Origin: LMUY01 sp965199555
Lineage (GTDB): Bacteria > Pseudomonadota > Alphaproteobacteria > Acetobacterales > Acetobacteraceae
Direction: 5' to 3'
Assembly: GCA_965199555.1 (NCBI GenBank)
Contig: CBDASJ010000001.1
Location: forward strand, 44,603 to 108,602
Length of the DNA stretch: 64,000 nt
Shown one piece after another: positions 9,757 through 19,045 of this stretch. How positions within the stretch are numbered: the stretch's first letter is position 1; the number at the start of each line of letters is the position of its first letter. The notes beneath the pieces are model-generated. The model saw only the letters and a program-made list of their open reading frames with translations, was not told where the DNA came from and ran no database searches. A program made the position numbers and the translations under genes.

Positions 9757-11670
9757 CTACACCTCCTCCCATCGTTCACTGGCTGCTTGCCCGCCGTGGG
9801 GAACGAGGCGGGGTTTGGCTGACGCCGCACGGGTGGCGATGAGTTGGGCGGCAGGCCGACGGGCGGTCGTGGATTGGGCTGGGTCCTCGACCTGGAAGTG
9901 CTGCGCCAACTGGGCCAGTTCGGCGGTTTCCTGGGCGAGGCTGTGGCTTGCCGCCGTGCTTTGCTCCACCATGGCGGCGTTCTGCTGCGTCACCTGGTCC
10001 ATTTGGTTGATGGCGCGGTTGACCTCCTCCAGGCTGGTCGATTGCTCGACGGCCGCGGCGGCGATCTTCGACACGGCCTCGTTCACTTGCTCGACCTGGG
10101 CCGCGATCGTTGTCAGAACCTCACCGGTTTCCCCGACCAGTTCGACGCCTTTGCCGACCTGTTCGGCGGAAGCGGTGATCAGCGTCTTGATCTCCCGCGC
10201 TGCGTCGGCCGAGCGCTGGGCGAGCGAGCGGACCTCACTGGCGACCACGGCGAAGCCACGCCCGGCGTCACCGGCGCGAGCGGCTTCCACGCCGGCGTTG
10301 AGCGCGAGCAGGTTGGTTTGGAACGCGATCTCGTCGATGACGCCGATGATCTGGCCGATCTGGCGGGACGATTGCTCGATGTTGCCCATGGACGCGATCG
10401 CCCCGCGCACCACTTCGCTTGAGCGCTCCGCCTGCGCGCGGGTGCGGGCGACGGCGTCGCGGGCGAGCTTGGCGCCTTCCGCCGTTTTGCCGACCGTAGC
10501 CGTGATCTCGCCCAGTGCAGCGGCCGTTTGCTCCAGCGTAGCCGCCTGCTGCTCGGTTCGGCGGCTGAGGTCATCGGCGGCTTGCGCAATGTCCTCCGTG
10601 CCTGACCGCAAGGCTTGCGTGTTTCCGGTGATGCTTTGGACCACACCCTGGATCTGGCTCATCGCCTGGTTGTAGTTGGTGCGGAGTTGCTCGTAAGCGG
10701 GCGGGAAGGTTTCGTTCAGGCGGTAGGTCAGGTTGCCGCTCGCCAAGTTCTCCAAGCCGGCGGCTAGGGATTTCACGACGGCGGCCTGTGCCTGTTCGAC
10801 TTCGAACTTGGCGGCCTCGGTCGCCTGCCGTTCGGCTTCCACGGCGGCGCGTTGCTCGGCCGCATCGGCCTCCAGTCGCAGCTTGTCCTTTGCGGCGGCC
10901 TTGAACACCTCGATCGCCTGCGACACCTTGCCGATCTGATCGGTGCGGGCCAGGCCGGGTATGTCCGTGGCCAGATCGCCGGCGGCGACCTGCCGCGTGG
11001 CCGCGGCGAGGCGGTTGAGCGGGTTCAGGCTGCGCGACAGCAGCCAGGCCGCGATGCCAACCAGCACGAACACGACGGTGACCGTGGCCAAGACGGCTTG
11101 CTGGATGACGTTGTGGACCGACTCGTCCAGTTCCGTTGTCGGCACCCCGACAAACAGGATGCCCAGAACTGTCCCCTGGGCGTTCTTGATGGGCTCGTAG
11201 ATCGTGACGTAGCCCTTGCCGAGGATCGTCGTCATCCCTTTAAACGTCTTGCCCTGCTTGAGCACCGTTTGGATGACGTTCGGGTCCGTCAGCCTGGTTC
11301 CGACCGCGCGATGGCCGTCAGGGCTTCTGATGCTGGTGACGACACGCTGGTCACCGCTGAAGATCGTCACGACCCCGCCCGTTGCCTGGCTTGCCTGGTC
11401 AACGACGTCGTCCCGGTCGGCCACAGAGGCGGACCCCAAATGCAACTGACCGCCCTCGTCGGACCAGTCCGTGCCAAGTGGCGTGAGGTATGCCTTCAGG
11501 AGGGCCATGCTGCTGGTGAGGCTGCGCTGCATGGCGGCCTCAAGAGCATTCTCACTGACCCGCAGGGTCCAACCCTCGACGACAACGACGGCGATGACGA
11601 TGGCCAAGGCCGATGGGATGAGGAGCTGGCCAAACAGGCCGGCACGGTCAAGTATTCGACGGATACGCAC
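9757..11670 (-). CDS. Methyl-accepting chemotaxis protein with periplasmic Cache domain
   Basis: 637 aa inner-membrane receptor. TM1 is at about 14-32, a periplasmic single-Cache ligand domain at 35-190 (KGYVTIYEPIKNAQGTVLGIL), TM2 at about 192-211, then HAMP, a linker and the MCP domain with tip VEAARAGDAGRGFAVVASEV. The GTG at 11670 is chosen because AGGAGG lies 7 bases upstream; the open frame extends 52 codons further without coding sense. No C-terminal CheR-binding pentapeptide is seen (it ends ERWEEV). Ligand unknown. Confidence 0.9.
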   Translation of the reverse strand: MRIRRILDRAGLFGQLLIPSALAIVIAVVVVEGWTLRVSENALEAAMQRSLTSSMALLKAYLTPLGTDWSDEGGQLHLGSASVADRDDVVDQASQATGGVVTIFSGDQRVVTSIRSPDGHRAVGTRLTDPNVIQTVLKQGKTFKGMTTILGKGYVTIYEPIKNAQGTVLGILFVGVPTTELDESVHNVIQQAVLATVTVVFVLVGIAAWLLSRSLNPLNRLAAATRQVAAGDLATDIPGLARTDQIGKVSQAIEVFKAAAKDKLRLEADAAEQRAAVEAERQATEAAKFEVEQAQAAVVKSLAAGLENLASGNLTYRLNETFPPAYEQLRTNYNQAMSQIQGVVQSITGNTQALRSGTEDIAQAADDLSRRTEQQAATLEQTAAALGEITATVGKTAEGAKLARDAVARTRAQAERSSEVVRGAIASMGNIEQSSRQIGQIIGVIDEIAFQTNLLALNAGVEAARAGDAGRGFAVVASEVRSLAQRSADAAREIKTLITASAEQVGKGVELVGETGEVLTTIAAQVEQVNEAVSKIAAAAVEQSTSLEEVNRAINQMDQVTQQNAAMVEQSTAASHSLAQETAELAQLAQHFQVEDPAQSTTARRPAAQLIATRAASAKPRLVPHGGQAASERWEEV

Positions 11671-11910
11671 GCATCGACCTCCTGATTCAGGCGGGCCGTG
11701 ATAGGCGAAGTTCGTTTCACGGAAGTTAACGGGGTAACAGTTGAACGCCGTTTCGGTGCAAACGTTAAGCACCGTTTTTCCCTGATCTGGTTGCGACGGT
11801 TCTGGGGTGCGTGGTAGCCACGACACCCTCGTCGAAGCGGGCGTTCAGGTGTCGGACGCCGCACTGCGGACGCGGCAAGGCTCCCTGCCCTAGCGCTTGT
11901 GCACGCTTCA

Positions 11911-11922
11911 GTCGTTAACGAC
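11911..11922. promoter_or_regulatory. 12-bp perfect palindrome upstream of the phage cassette
   Basis: GTCGTTAACGAC lies 35 bp before the start of the first gene of the phage region and in the 286-bp divergent gap to the chemotaxis receptor gene. It is the right size for a dimeric repressor site. A second GTTAACG core occurs in the same gap near 11726. Function inferred only from position and symmetry. I see no gene in the rest of 11671-11956. Confidence 0.35.
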
Positions 11923-11956
11923 CGTCTTTCCCGTTTGTTGAAAGGAAATCGCCCGT

Positions 11957-12430
11957 TTGAGCGATACATCAGAACTGTCTCCTGTTCTCCTGCGAGGGGT
12001 ATATGGAAACCGATTGCTGCTGGCCTTGGGGCAGCGGGAACGTGGGACCTTGGGCGCGCTGTTGTCCTCCGGGCGGATCGGCAGCGCGGAGCTGCTGGCG
12101 GCGAACCGCTGGTATGAGGCCTTTGCCATGGCGGAGCACGGGGCGTTCGATGCCGACAAAGCTGGCCGCGGCACCGGGACCAAGCTGTTTGCACAGGAAC
12201 GCCAACTGGCAGCGGTGACGAGCTATCGGCTGGCACGGGAAGCGCTCGGCACGGCGGGTGACGAGCGCATAAGGGCGATCCTGAGTGATGGGCTTTCCGT
12301 CGCGGCCCTTGCAACACGGTTGCAGCAGGACAGGCGGGTGGTGGCCGGCATGGTCGTCGCGGACCTGATGCGGCTTGCCGAGCATTACACGGCCGGTGAC
12401 CAGGTGCGGAAGCAAACAAGCCGTTCCTGA
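11957..12430 (+). CDS. Hypothetical protein with C-terminal HTH-like segment
   Basis: 157 aa, TTG start behind AAAGGA. No confident family match. The C-terminal third (about 108-145, LSVAALATRLQQDRRVVAG) reads like a helix-turn-helix; the middle has a RWYEAFAMAEHGAFD segment typical of small phage-associated DNA-binding proteins. It is the only gene between the palindrome at 11911 and the packaging genes, separated from these by a terminator, so it is a candidate regulator of the cassette. That role is inference. Confidence 0.6.
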   Translation: MSDTSELSPVLLRGVYGNRLLLALGQRERGTLGALLSSGRIGSAELLAANRWYEAFAMAEHGAFDADKAGRGTGTKLFAQERQLAAVTSYRLAREALGTAGDERIRAILSDGLSVAALATRLQQDRRVVAGMVVADLMRLAEHYTAGDQVRKQTSRS

Positions 12431-12474
12431 GGCCTGTCCTAATTTCCTGCTTGCGACGTTGGTCCAGACTCCCT

Positions 12475-12488
12475 ATGAGACTTCTCAT
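12475..12488. promoter_or_regulatory. Inverted repeat ATGAGA-CT-TCTCAT before the packaging genes
   Basis: A perfect 6-bp inverted repeat with a 2-base spacer, in the 210-bp gap between the HTH-like gene and the small terminase gene, upstream of a strong terminator. It is operator-sized. No clear -35/-10 pair can be assigned, so function is inference. Confidence 0.3.
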
Positions 12489-12520
12489 CATCGCGAGACG
12501 TGGGCCGAAGCGGTTCACGC

Positions 12521-12552
12521 AAACCCCGGTTCCCAAGGTTCCGGGGTTTTTG
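12521..12552 (+). terminator. Intrinsic terminator or attenuator
   Basis: The stem AAACCCCGG / CCGGGGTTT with an 11-base loop is followed by a T run. It lies 90 bp after the HTH-like gene and 90 bp before the small terminase start. It either ends the upstream transcript or acts as an attenuator of the late operon if transcription starts upstream of it. Confidence 0.75.
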
Positions 12553-12640
12553 CGTTTGCGGTGCCTTGTCGCGGTGATCGAATCACCGCTCGTTTGACCG
12601 ACCGGCACCACCTCGACCACCGTTGGAGTTCCAGCAAGCC

Positions 12641-12970
12641 ATGCCCGATGCCGCCGCCCGCAAGATTGGCGGACGTCAGAAACGCACCCCGGCCAAGGCC
12701 GCGGTACCCGATGCGGCGATCGAAGCCGCGATCAAAGGGGTCCTTGATGACCTAACCCATGAACAGCTCGCCGAGATCGGCCCGCGGGAAGGCCTGCTGC
12801 GCGTCATGCGCTGGTCGCTGCGGACCGGGGCGCTCCCGCTGTTCATCGACCTTGCCACGGCGCTGATGCCCTACATGCATGCCAAGAAAGTGGCGGCGGG
12901 CGAGCGCCGGCAGAACCCGCCCAGCGCGGAGGAGATCGCGGCGGACGCCGATCCAAAGATCGCAGACTAA
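12641..12970 (+). CDS. Putative small terminase subunit
   Basis: 109 aa from ATG 12641 (a TTG six codons upstream is possible). It begins basic (KIGGRQKRTPAK) and is then helical (AAIEAAIKGVLDDLTHEQ). It lies directly before the large terminase gene, where phages encode the DNA-recognition subunit of the packaging motor. I do not recognise a diagnostic TerS motif; the call rests on position, size and the basic N-terminus. Confidence 0.5.
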   Translation: MPDAAARKIGGRQKRTPAKAAVPDAAIEAAIKGVLDDLTHEQLAEIGPREGLLRVMRWSLRTGALPLFIDLATALMPYMHAKKVAAGERRQNPPSAEEIAADADPKIAD

Positions 12971-13051
12971 CAGGGCCCAGGTGCCCATGCGCTTTCGATG
13001 GCTGCCGCTTGCGAGGCGGGCTGCCGCGCCGCCATCCCAGGAGGTATCGCC

Positions 13052-14362
13052 GTGTCCGCCACCGAGGGAGTTCGCGCCCGACTGACGCGCCAGCAAGCGG
13101 AGATCTACCAGGCAGGCTGGACGGCGGAGGCGCGGTTCCGCACGGCGCCTTGCGGGCGGCGGTTCGGCAAGACGTTCCTGGGCGTCGAGGAGGTCCGGCG
13201 TGCCGCCAGAGAGGCGGTACGGAAGGGTGTGCATCCGGATAACGAGATCTGGTACGGGGCGCCGACCTTCAAGCAAGGCAAGCGCGTGTTCTGGCGCCGG
13301 TTGAAGCGGGCGATCCCGTCGCGTTGGATCGACGGCAGGCCGAACGAAACGGATTGCGCGATCACGCTGCTGTCCGGGCACGTGATCCGCATCGTCGGGC
13401 TGGACAATTACGATAATCTGCGTGGGTCGGGGCTTTGGTTCTTCCTTGGCGACGAGTGGGCGGACGCGAAGCCGCAGGCGTGGACGGAAACCATCCGGCC
13501 GATGCTGTCCACCGCGCAGGGCCACGCGTTGTTCATCGGGACGCCCAAAGGCTACAACGACTTCTACGCCAAGTTCGTGCTTGGCCAGCCCGGTGCCGTC
13601 TACAGGGATGGCACGCGGGTGCAGGGTTGGAAGTCGTGGACGTTCACCACGCGCCAGGGCGGCAATGTCCCACCCGAGGAAATCGCCGAGGCGATGCGCA
13701 GCATGGGGCCGCGGGAGTTCCGGCAGGAATATGAGGCCGGCTTCGAGGACCATGCAGGCCGGGTGATCTACGCGTTCAACCGCGCAGAGAATATTCGGGC
13801 CTGCCCGGTGTGGCCGGGCAACGAGCTGCATGTCGGCATGGACTTCAACGTCAACCCGATGACGGCGACGGTCTGGCAACACCGGGATGAGGTGGACCAC
13901 CAGGTCGACGAAATCATGCTGCCGGGCAGCAACACGGATGAGATGTGCGACGAGTTGCAGCGGCGGTTCGGCCGTGATGGTTGCGTGGGGCATGTCACGG
14001 TCTACCCCGATCCGGCGGGCGTGCAGCGGCGCACCAGCGCGCTGGGCCGCACGGATATCGGGATCCTGCGCACGCGCGGGTTCCGGGTGCTGGCGATGAC
14101 GAACCACCCGCAGGTGCGCGACCGGCACAACCTGATGAACGCGCGGTTTTGCGCGGCGGACGGCACGCGGCGCGCCTTTGTCGACCCGCGATGCGTCAAG
14201 TCGATCGAGGCCTATGAACGGCTGACGTATCGGGAAGGCAGCAACGAACCGGACAAGCAAGGCGGCTTCGACCATGCGGTGGATGCCTCGGGCTATTACC
14301 TGTTCGGCCGTTATGCCGCGAGGCCGGCCCGCATGGTGGCGACATCGCTGATCGGGCGGTGA
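13052..14362 (+). CDS. Phage terminase large subunit
   Basis: Packaging motor ATPase and nuclease, 436 aa. Walker A is APCGRRFGKT at about 32-41; Walker B is FLGDE at about 131-135. The C-terminal RNase H-like nuclease begins near GMDFNVNP and has further acidic residues in DPAG and FDHAVDA. A GTG start at 13052 has a perfect AGGAGG 7 bases upstream. The motor is complete and without frameshift, so DNA packaging may still be possible. Confidence 0.93.
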   Translation: MSATEGVRARLTRQQAEIYQAGWTAEARFRTAPCGRRFGKTFLGVEEVRRAAREAVRKGVHPDNEIWYGAPTFKQGKRVFWRRLKRAIPSRWIDGRPNETDCAITLLSGHVIRIVGLDNYDNLRGSGLWFFLGDEWADAKPQAWTETIRPMLSTAQGHALFIGTPKGYNDFYAKFVLGQPGAVYRDGTRVQGWKSWTFTTRQGGNVPPEEIAEAMRSMGPREFRQEYEAGFEDHAGRVIYAFNRAENIRACPVWPGNELHVGMDFNVNPMTATVWQHRDEVDHQVDEIMLPGSNTDEMCDELQRRFGRDGCVGHVTVYPDPAGVQRRTSALGRTDIGILRTRGFRVLAMTNHPQVRDRHNLMNARFCAADGTRRAFVDPRCVKSIEAYERLTYREGSNEPDKQGGFDHAVDASGYYLFGRYAARPARMVATSLIGR

Positions 14363-14423
14363 GCCGGACGACGTACACACGGCCAATCGGTGAGGAACGG
14401 GCGCTTGCCCATGGAGGTGCCGC

Positions 14424-15866
14424 ATGGATTGGAATGCGCTGCAGGACAGCATGCAGATCAAGGACTCGGACTATCCGCCGCGCACGACGCGGATCGTGGC
14501 GCTGGGGCGGGTGTTGGCCGGGGAACAATACGACCACATCGAAACGCCGTTCAGCGTGGAGCGCACGCCGGGCGGGGAATATATCCCGCTGGACCGGCGG
14601 CGGCCGACCATCCGAACCGGGTGGTGTCGGACGGTGGTGGATGACAGCGTGTCGATGCTGTTCGGGCAGGGACGCTGGCCGTATCCGTCCGGTCCGAACG
14701 ACGGCGGGAAGGAAAACCCGACGGTGGCAGCGCTCAAGGCGCTGATCGACGCGACGCAGCTTGCCAGCACGATGGCGGAGGCGGCGACCGCGGGCAGCGT
14801 CGGCTCCGTCGCCATTCTGTTCCGGGTGCTGGGGAACCAGCCGTATTTCGACGTGTTCCCGACCGCCTATCTCACCCCGGAATGGGACCCGGCGTCGCCG
14901 CGGGCGCTGCTGCGGGTGACGGAGAAGCGCAAGGTGCGGCGGGCGAACCTGGTGGCGTCGGGCTATACGGGATTGCCCGAGGGGCACGACATTTTCTGGT
15001 TCCAGCGGCAATGGGACGCCCAGGAGGAGAGTTGGTTCGTGCCGTGGCCGTGCTCGGCGGCGGATTTCGTGCCGCGGCGGGACCCCGGCCGCAGCGCGGT
15101 GCACGGGCTGGGCGTGGTGCCGATGGTTTGGATCAAGAACCTGCCCGGTGGGGATGGCGCCGACGGCGCATGCACCTTCCTGGGCGGGTTGAACACGGAA
15201 ATCGAGGCCGACTACCAGCTTTCGCAGGGCGGTCGCGGGTTGAAGTACAGCAGCGACCCGACCCTGCTGATCAAGGAGCCGGCCGGGCCGATGGAGGCGC
15301 CGACGCGGATCGGCGGTGCCGCCTCCGCCCTGGTGGTGGGTGGCGATGGCGATGCGAAGTTGCTGGAGATCAGCGGCTCGGCGGCGGATGCAGTGACCAA
15401 CTACGTGGCGCACCTGCACAAATACGCCATGGGCGCCATGCACGGCGATGCCAGCGACCGGGACAAGCTGGCGAGCGCGCAATCCGGCCGGGCGATGGAG
15501 CTGATGAAGCAGCCGTTGATCTGGCTGACCGCCCGCCTGCGCATGAGCTACGGCGATGGCGGAGTCATGCCGTTGCTGCGGCTGGTGTGCCTGGCTTCCG
15601 GCAAGATCAAGGGCGGCGTGTTCTGCGGGGCGGAGCGGCAGACGGCACTTGACCCGGCCGGCTTGGCGCTGGTTTGGCCGCCGTTCTTCCATCCGACCTA
15701 TGGCGACAAGCAGGCGGAGGCGACCGCCGTCACCACCCTGGTCAGCGGCGGCGTGATGTCACGACGCAAGGCGGTGCAGACGATCGGGGAAAGCTACGAC
15801 CTGGCCGACCTCGACAGCGAATTGGCCGAGATCGCGCGCGACGAGGCAGCAGCCGCGGCGGGCTGA
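14424..15866 (+). CDS. Phage portal protein (SPP1 gp6-like)
   Basis: 480 aa dodecameric portal that forms the DNA entry vertex and docks the terminase. Typical features are the N-terminal stem region (YDHIETPFSV), RTGWCRTVVDDSVSMLFG, a central beta-rich wing and the helical crown near the C-terminus. It follows terL directly and precedes a scaffold gene, the SPP1/P22-like arrangement. The frame is intact. Confidence 0.85.
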   Translation: MDWNALQDSMQIKDSDYPPRTTRIVALGRVLAGEQYDHIETPFSVERTPGGEYIPLDRRRPTIRTGWCRTVVDDSVSMLFGQGRWPYPSGPNDGGKENPTVAALKALIDATQLASTMAEAATAGSVGSVAILFRVLGNQPYFDVFPTAYLTPEWDPASPRALLRVTEKRKVRRANLVASGYTGLPEGHDIFWFQRQWDAQEESWFVPWPCSAADFVPRRDPGRSAVHGLGVVPMVWIKNLPGGDGADGACTFLGGLNTEIEADYQLSQGGRGLKYSSDPTLLIKEPAGPMEAPTRIGGAASALVVGGDGDAKLLEISGSAADAVTNYVAHLHKYAMGAMHGDASDRDKLASAQSGRAMELMKQPLIWLTARLRMSYGDGGVMPLLRLVCLASGKIKGGVFCGAERQTALDPAGLALVWPPFFHPTYGDKQAEATAVTTLVSGGVMSRRKAVQTIGESYDLADLDSELAEIARDEAAAAAG

Positions 15867-15900
15867 GCAGCCTGGACGACGTTCTTTCAAGGAGCAAAGC

Positions 15901-16419
15901 ATGAGTGAGACTCAGCCGGGCGGCGATCCTGTACGCCTGCCCGGGCAGCGGGTGGAGCCGCGACTGGATTGGGCCGGCGAAGCGGCGGCGTTCTACCGCG
16001 GTCGGGCACAGGATACCGAAACGGCGTTGAGCGCGGCCAATGCGGCAAGGGCGGAGGCGGAACGCAAGCTGGCGGCTGTCGAGGCCGCGGCACGCACCGG
16101 CAATGAGCGGCTGATGCGGGCCGGGCTAAAGGCGCATGCCATCGCCGCGGGGATCGTCGACCCGGACGTACTGAAGCTGCTCGACCTCAAGGACACCGGG
16201 TTGCGGCTGGACGAGGCGGGTGACGTCGTCGGCGCCAAGGAGGCGATCGACGCCTTGAAGGCCGCCAAGCCGTGGGCGTTCAAGCAGACAGCGGCGGACA
16301 AGGGTAGCTCCTCCAGCACGGCGCCTTCGCCGGGTGCGCCGCCCGCGACGGGAAAACGGGCGCTGGACATGACCGACGCGGAATGGCGAGCGGAGCGTGC
16401 CCGGCTGATCCGGTTCTGA
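15901..16419 (+). CDS. Putative capsid scaffolding protein (GP20-like)
   Basis: 172 aa, highly charged and helical. Residues about 30-70 form a coiled coil (TALSAANAARAEAERK). A ser/pro linker follows, and a short basic C-terminal helix (TDAEWRAERARLIRF), the usual coat-binding end of phage scaffolds. Its position between portal and coat protein supports the call. No protease domain is seen here or next door, so head maturation probably does not use an HK97-type protease. Confidence 0.75.
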   Translation: MSETQPGGDPVRLPGQRVEPRLDWAGEAAAFYRGRAQDTETALSAANAARAEAERKLAAVEAAARTGNERLMRAGLKAHAIAAGIVDPDVLKLLDLKDTGLRLDEAGDVVGAKEAIDALKAAKPWAFKQTAADKGSSSSTAPSPGAPPATGKRALDMTDAEWRAERARLIRF

Positions 16420-16452
16420 GCCAACCCGCAACATTTCATCTGAAGGACCATC

Positions 16453-17778
16453 ATGGGCATCCAGAACTTTCCCCTCGCCTTGCAGCCGATCATCCAGCAG
16501 GGCTTCCTGGAGCGCGAGTTCGAGCACGCGCTGGCGTCCCGGCTGGGTTATCGCATGATCGCCGACCGGGAGCAGTTCGCGATCGGCATCGGCGAGACGT
16601 TGACGCGGACGCGCGCCGGGCTGAAGCCGTCGGTGACGACGCCGCTGGCGCCGAGCAGCAACACCAACCTGGATAACGGGCTGACGCCCGGCAACTGGGG
16701 CGTCGAGCAGTACACGATCTCGATCAACCATTATGCGTCCACCATGGATTTGAACATGGTCACGTCGCGGGTCGGGATCGCGTCGCAATTCCTGCAGAAC
16801 GCCTATGCCAACGGGGAGCAGGCCGCGCGCTCGCTGGACGAGCTGGCGCGCAACGCGCTGTTTGCGCCGTATTTCGGCGGCAACACGCGGGTGCGGACGA
16901 CGCTGGGCTCCGCGGGGCCGGCGCTGGCCGTGGACGACGTGCGCGGGTTCCAGACGGCGTTCGTCAACGGCGTGATGACTCCGGTGGGCACAAGCGGGGC
17001 GACGCTGACGGTCACGGTGGGGGCCAACGCGTATGTTTGCGCGTCGGCGGCGGTGGATGGCACCAACCTCAGCACGACGCCGGGCGGGATCTCCGGCGTG
17101 CTGGTGTTTGCCAGCAACGTGAGCGTCGCAGACGGGACGGCGGGCAATACGGTGCAGGCGTCCAATGCCTCGATCATCAAGCGGCCGAACGCCCGCACCA
17201 ACACGTCGCAGATCGTCGCCACGGACACGCTGACCATGTCGGCGCTGCTGGACGCCGTGGCGTCGCTGCGGGTGAACGCGGTGCCGGAGATTGACGGCGT
17301 GTTCAACTGCTACCTGGACCCGATCAGCGCGCGGCAGTTGTTCGCCGACAACGATTTCCGCCAGCTGTTCCAGGGGGCTACCTCGGCGAACCAGGTGTTC
17401 AAGTCGGGGATGATCAACGACTTCCTCGGGCTGCGCTTCATGCCGACCACGGAAGCCTACGTGCAGGCGCACCCAAGCATCGCCGGGTTGAACGTGCGGC
17501 GGCCGATCATCTGCGGCAAGGGCGCGCTGGTGGAAGGCGATTTCGCCGGCATGGCGGCGTCCGATGTCGCGCCGAAGGACGCGATCATCAGCATCGTCGA
17601 CGGGATCGCCATGGTCACGCGCGAGCCGCTGGACCGGTTGCAGCAGATCATCGCGCAGTCCTGGTACTGGATCGGCGGGTTCTGCTGCCCGTCCGACACG
17701 ACGACGAACGCCACGACGGTGCCGACCGCCACCAACGCGAGCTACAAGCGTGCGGTGATGATCGAGCACGCCGGCTGA
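16453..17778 (+). CDS. Major capsid (coat) protein
   Basis: 441 aa. Position after the scaffold, length and sequence (N-terminal QNFPLALQPIIQQGFLEREF, then NNGLTPGNWGVEQYTISI-like spine regions) fit a P22-type/HK97-fold coat protein. About residues 185-245 (TLTVTVGANAYVC to ASNVSVADGTAGN) look like an inserted Ig-like or telokin-like domain, common as a capsid decoration. The frame is intact. Confidence 0.85.
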   Translation: MGIQNFPLALQPIIQQGFLEREFEHALASRLGYRMIADREQFAIGIGETLTRTRAGLKPSVTTPLAPSSNTNLDNGLTPGNWGVEQYTISINHYASTMDLNMVTSRVGIASQFLQNAYANGEQAARSLDELARNALFAPYFGGNTRVRTTLGSAGPALAVDDVRGFQTAFVNGVMTPVGTSGATLTVTVGANAYVCASAAVDGTNLSTTPGGISGVLVFASNVSVADGTAGNTVQASNASIIKRPNARTNTSQIVATDTLTMSALLDAVASLRVNAVPEIDGVFNCYLDPISARQLFADNDFRQLFQGATSANQVFKSGMINDFLGLRFMPTTEAYVQAHPSIAGLNVRRPIICGKGALVEGDFAGMAASDVAPKDAIISIVDGIAMVTREPLDRLQQIIAQSWYWIGGFCCPSDTTTNATTVPTATNASYKRAVMIEHAG

Positions 17779-17966
17779 TGGCGCGCGCGGCGAAGGCCGC
17801 GCGCCCTGCCCCGCTTGCGGTGCCGCACCCGGTGGTGCTGCGTGCCTTTGCCGTGTGGCATCGCGACCAGTTGGTCGTTGTTCCGCCGGGCGTGGTGGAG
17901 GATGCCGCGCTGGCCGCGACGCTGTGCGGCGTCCGTGACCCGGACCTGCTGGAGTGGCGAGCATGA
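17778..17966 (+). CDS. Small hypothetical phage head protein
   Basis: 62 aa. Its ATG overlaps the capsid stop and its stop overlaps the next start (ATGA both sides), so translational coupling supports it as real. Basic N-terminus, then VVLRAFAVWHRDQLVV. No known domain. Position suggests a small decoration or connector accessory. Confidence 0.6.
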   Translation: MARAAKAARPAPLAVPHPVVLRAFAVWHRDQLVVVPPGVVEDAALAATLCGVRDPDLLEWRA

Positions 17967-18373
17967 GCGACGTGACCAGCACACCGACGGGGCCGGGCGC
18001 CTTCAGCGAGGCGGACAAGGTGGATGTGCGGCGGTTCTGCTGGTTCCCGGCCTATGGCGCCGGGGCGAGCGGGTTCCAGGGCTGGCGGTTCTTCCAGGCG
18101 TACGGGTTGCTGGAATACCGGCTGAACAACCTGTCGCCGGCGGAGGTGGCCGTGGTGCAGAGCACGTTCCTGACCAATTTGCGCGCGCTGGAGCCGGCGA
18201 TCGTGGCGGCGGCGGGGAACTTGTCGACAGAAGCGGCGGGGCCATGGACGCACAACAAGGCGGAGGTCGCGGACCGCACGGCCTTGTTCGACGCGTGGCG
18301 GCTGCGGCTGTGCGGGTTCATCGGCGTGCCGCCGGGGCCGGACCGGCCGGACGGGCGCGGCATCGTTATCTGA
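17963..18373 (+). CDS. Putative head-tail connector protein
   Basis: 136 aa from ATG 17963 (overlaps the previous stop). Helical, with GFQGWRFFQAYGLLEYRLNNLSP and a C-terminal WRLRLCGFIG. Sits where phages encode the head completion/adaptor protein that caps the portal. No family recognised; the function is from position. Confidence 0.6.
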   Translation: MSDVTSTPTGPGAFSEADKVDVRRFCWFPAYGAGASGFQGWRFFQAYGLLEYRLNNLSPAEVAVVQSTFLTNLRALEPAIVAAAGNLSTEAAGPWTHNKAEVADRTALFDAWRLRLCGFIGVPPGPDRPDGRGIVI

Positions 18374-18382
18374 GGAGGTCCG

Positions 18383-19033
18383 ATGTCCGCATCGACGATC
18401 GAGGGCGCGATCTGGGCCGGCATGGCGGCCGCGGCGGCCACGCTGGGGTTCGCTTACCAGCAGTTCCGGCCGGCCGGCCCGCAGAACCCGATGTCCGGCG
18501 TGCCGCTGAACCCGGCGTTGCCGGTGGCGGCGACCGTGCAGTACGGGCGGTTCGATGCTGCGCCCACTTGGGAGAAGCCGGAGCGGTTCCTGTTCCTGGA
18601 CGGCACGCAGACGGCGGTGGGCGACTACCTGACGGGCGGCCCGTTGGGGACGCTGGCGATCGTGTCGCAAGACCCGATGCTGCCGATCGTGGGCATCGTC
18701 TGCAATCACGTGCTCACGTTCAAGCGGCCGAGCGCGCCGATGGGGTTTGGCGGGCAGAGCGGATATGGCGGGGACGTGGCGGCGGCGGAAGTGACGTTGC
18801 TTGCGGCGTGGCCGGCCTATCTCGGCACCGCGGGTCAGGGTGGGCGCAGCCCGGCGAACCTGCCGGGCGACGTGGAGCAGCCGCGGCTGGATATCCGGCT
18901 GCCGATGTGGCCGGGCGTCGTGCTGCTGAACGGCGACGTGGTCTGCGACGAGCAAGGGCGGCGCTACAAGATCGTGTCGGCGGAAGGCAGCACGCTGGGC
19001 TGGCGGATCAGCGCCAGCCTGTCGATGACGTGA
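18383..19033 (+). CDS. Hypothetical phage neck/connector protein
   Basis: 216 aa beta-rich protein. The N-terminus is a small apolar helix (IWAGMAAAAATLGFAY); later parts resemble head-closure proteins (SLGWRISASLSMT end; MWPGVVLLNGDVVCDEQGRRY). It lies between the connector and the tail terminator candidate in an operon with 9-12 bp gaps. No diagnostic motif. Confidence 0.6.
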   Translation: MSASTIEGAIWAGMAAAAATLGFAYQQFRPAGPQNPMSGVPLNPALPVAATVQYGRFDAAPTWEKPERFLFLDGTQTAVGDYLTGGPLGTLAIVSQDPMLPIVGIVCNHVLTFKRPSAPMGFGGQSGYGGDVAAAEVTLLAAWPAYLGTAGQGGRSPANLPGDVEQPRLDIRLPMWPGVVLLNGDVVCDEQGRRYKIVSAEGSTLGWRISASLSMT

Positions 19034-19045
19034 AAGGAGGCCAGC

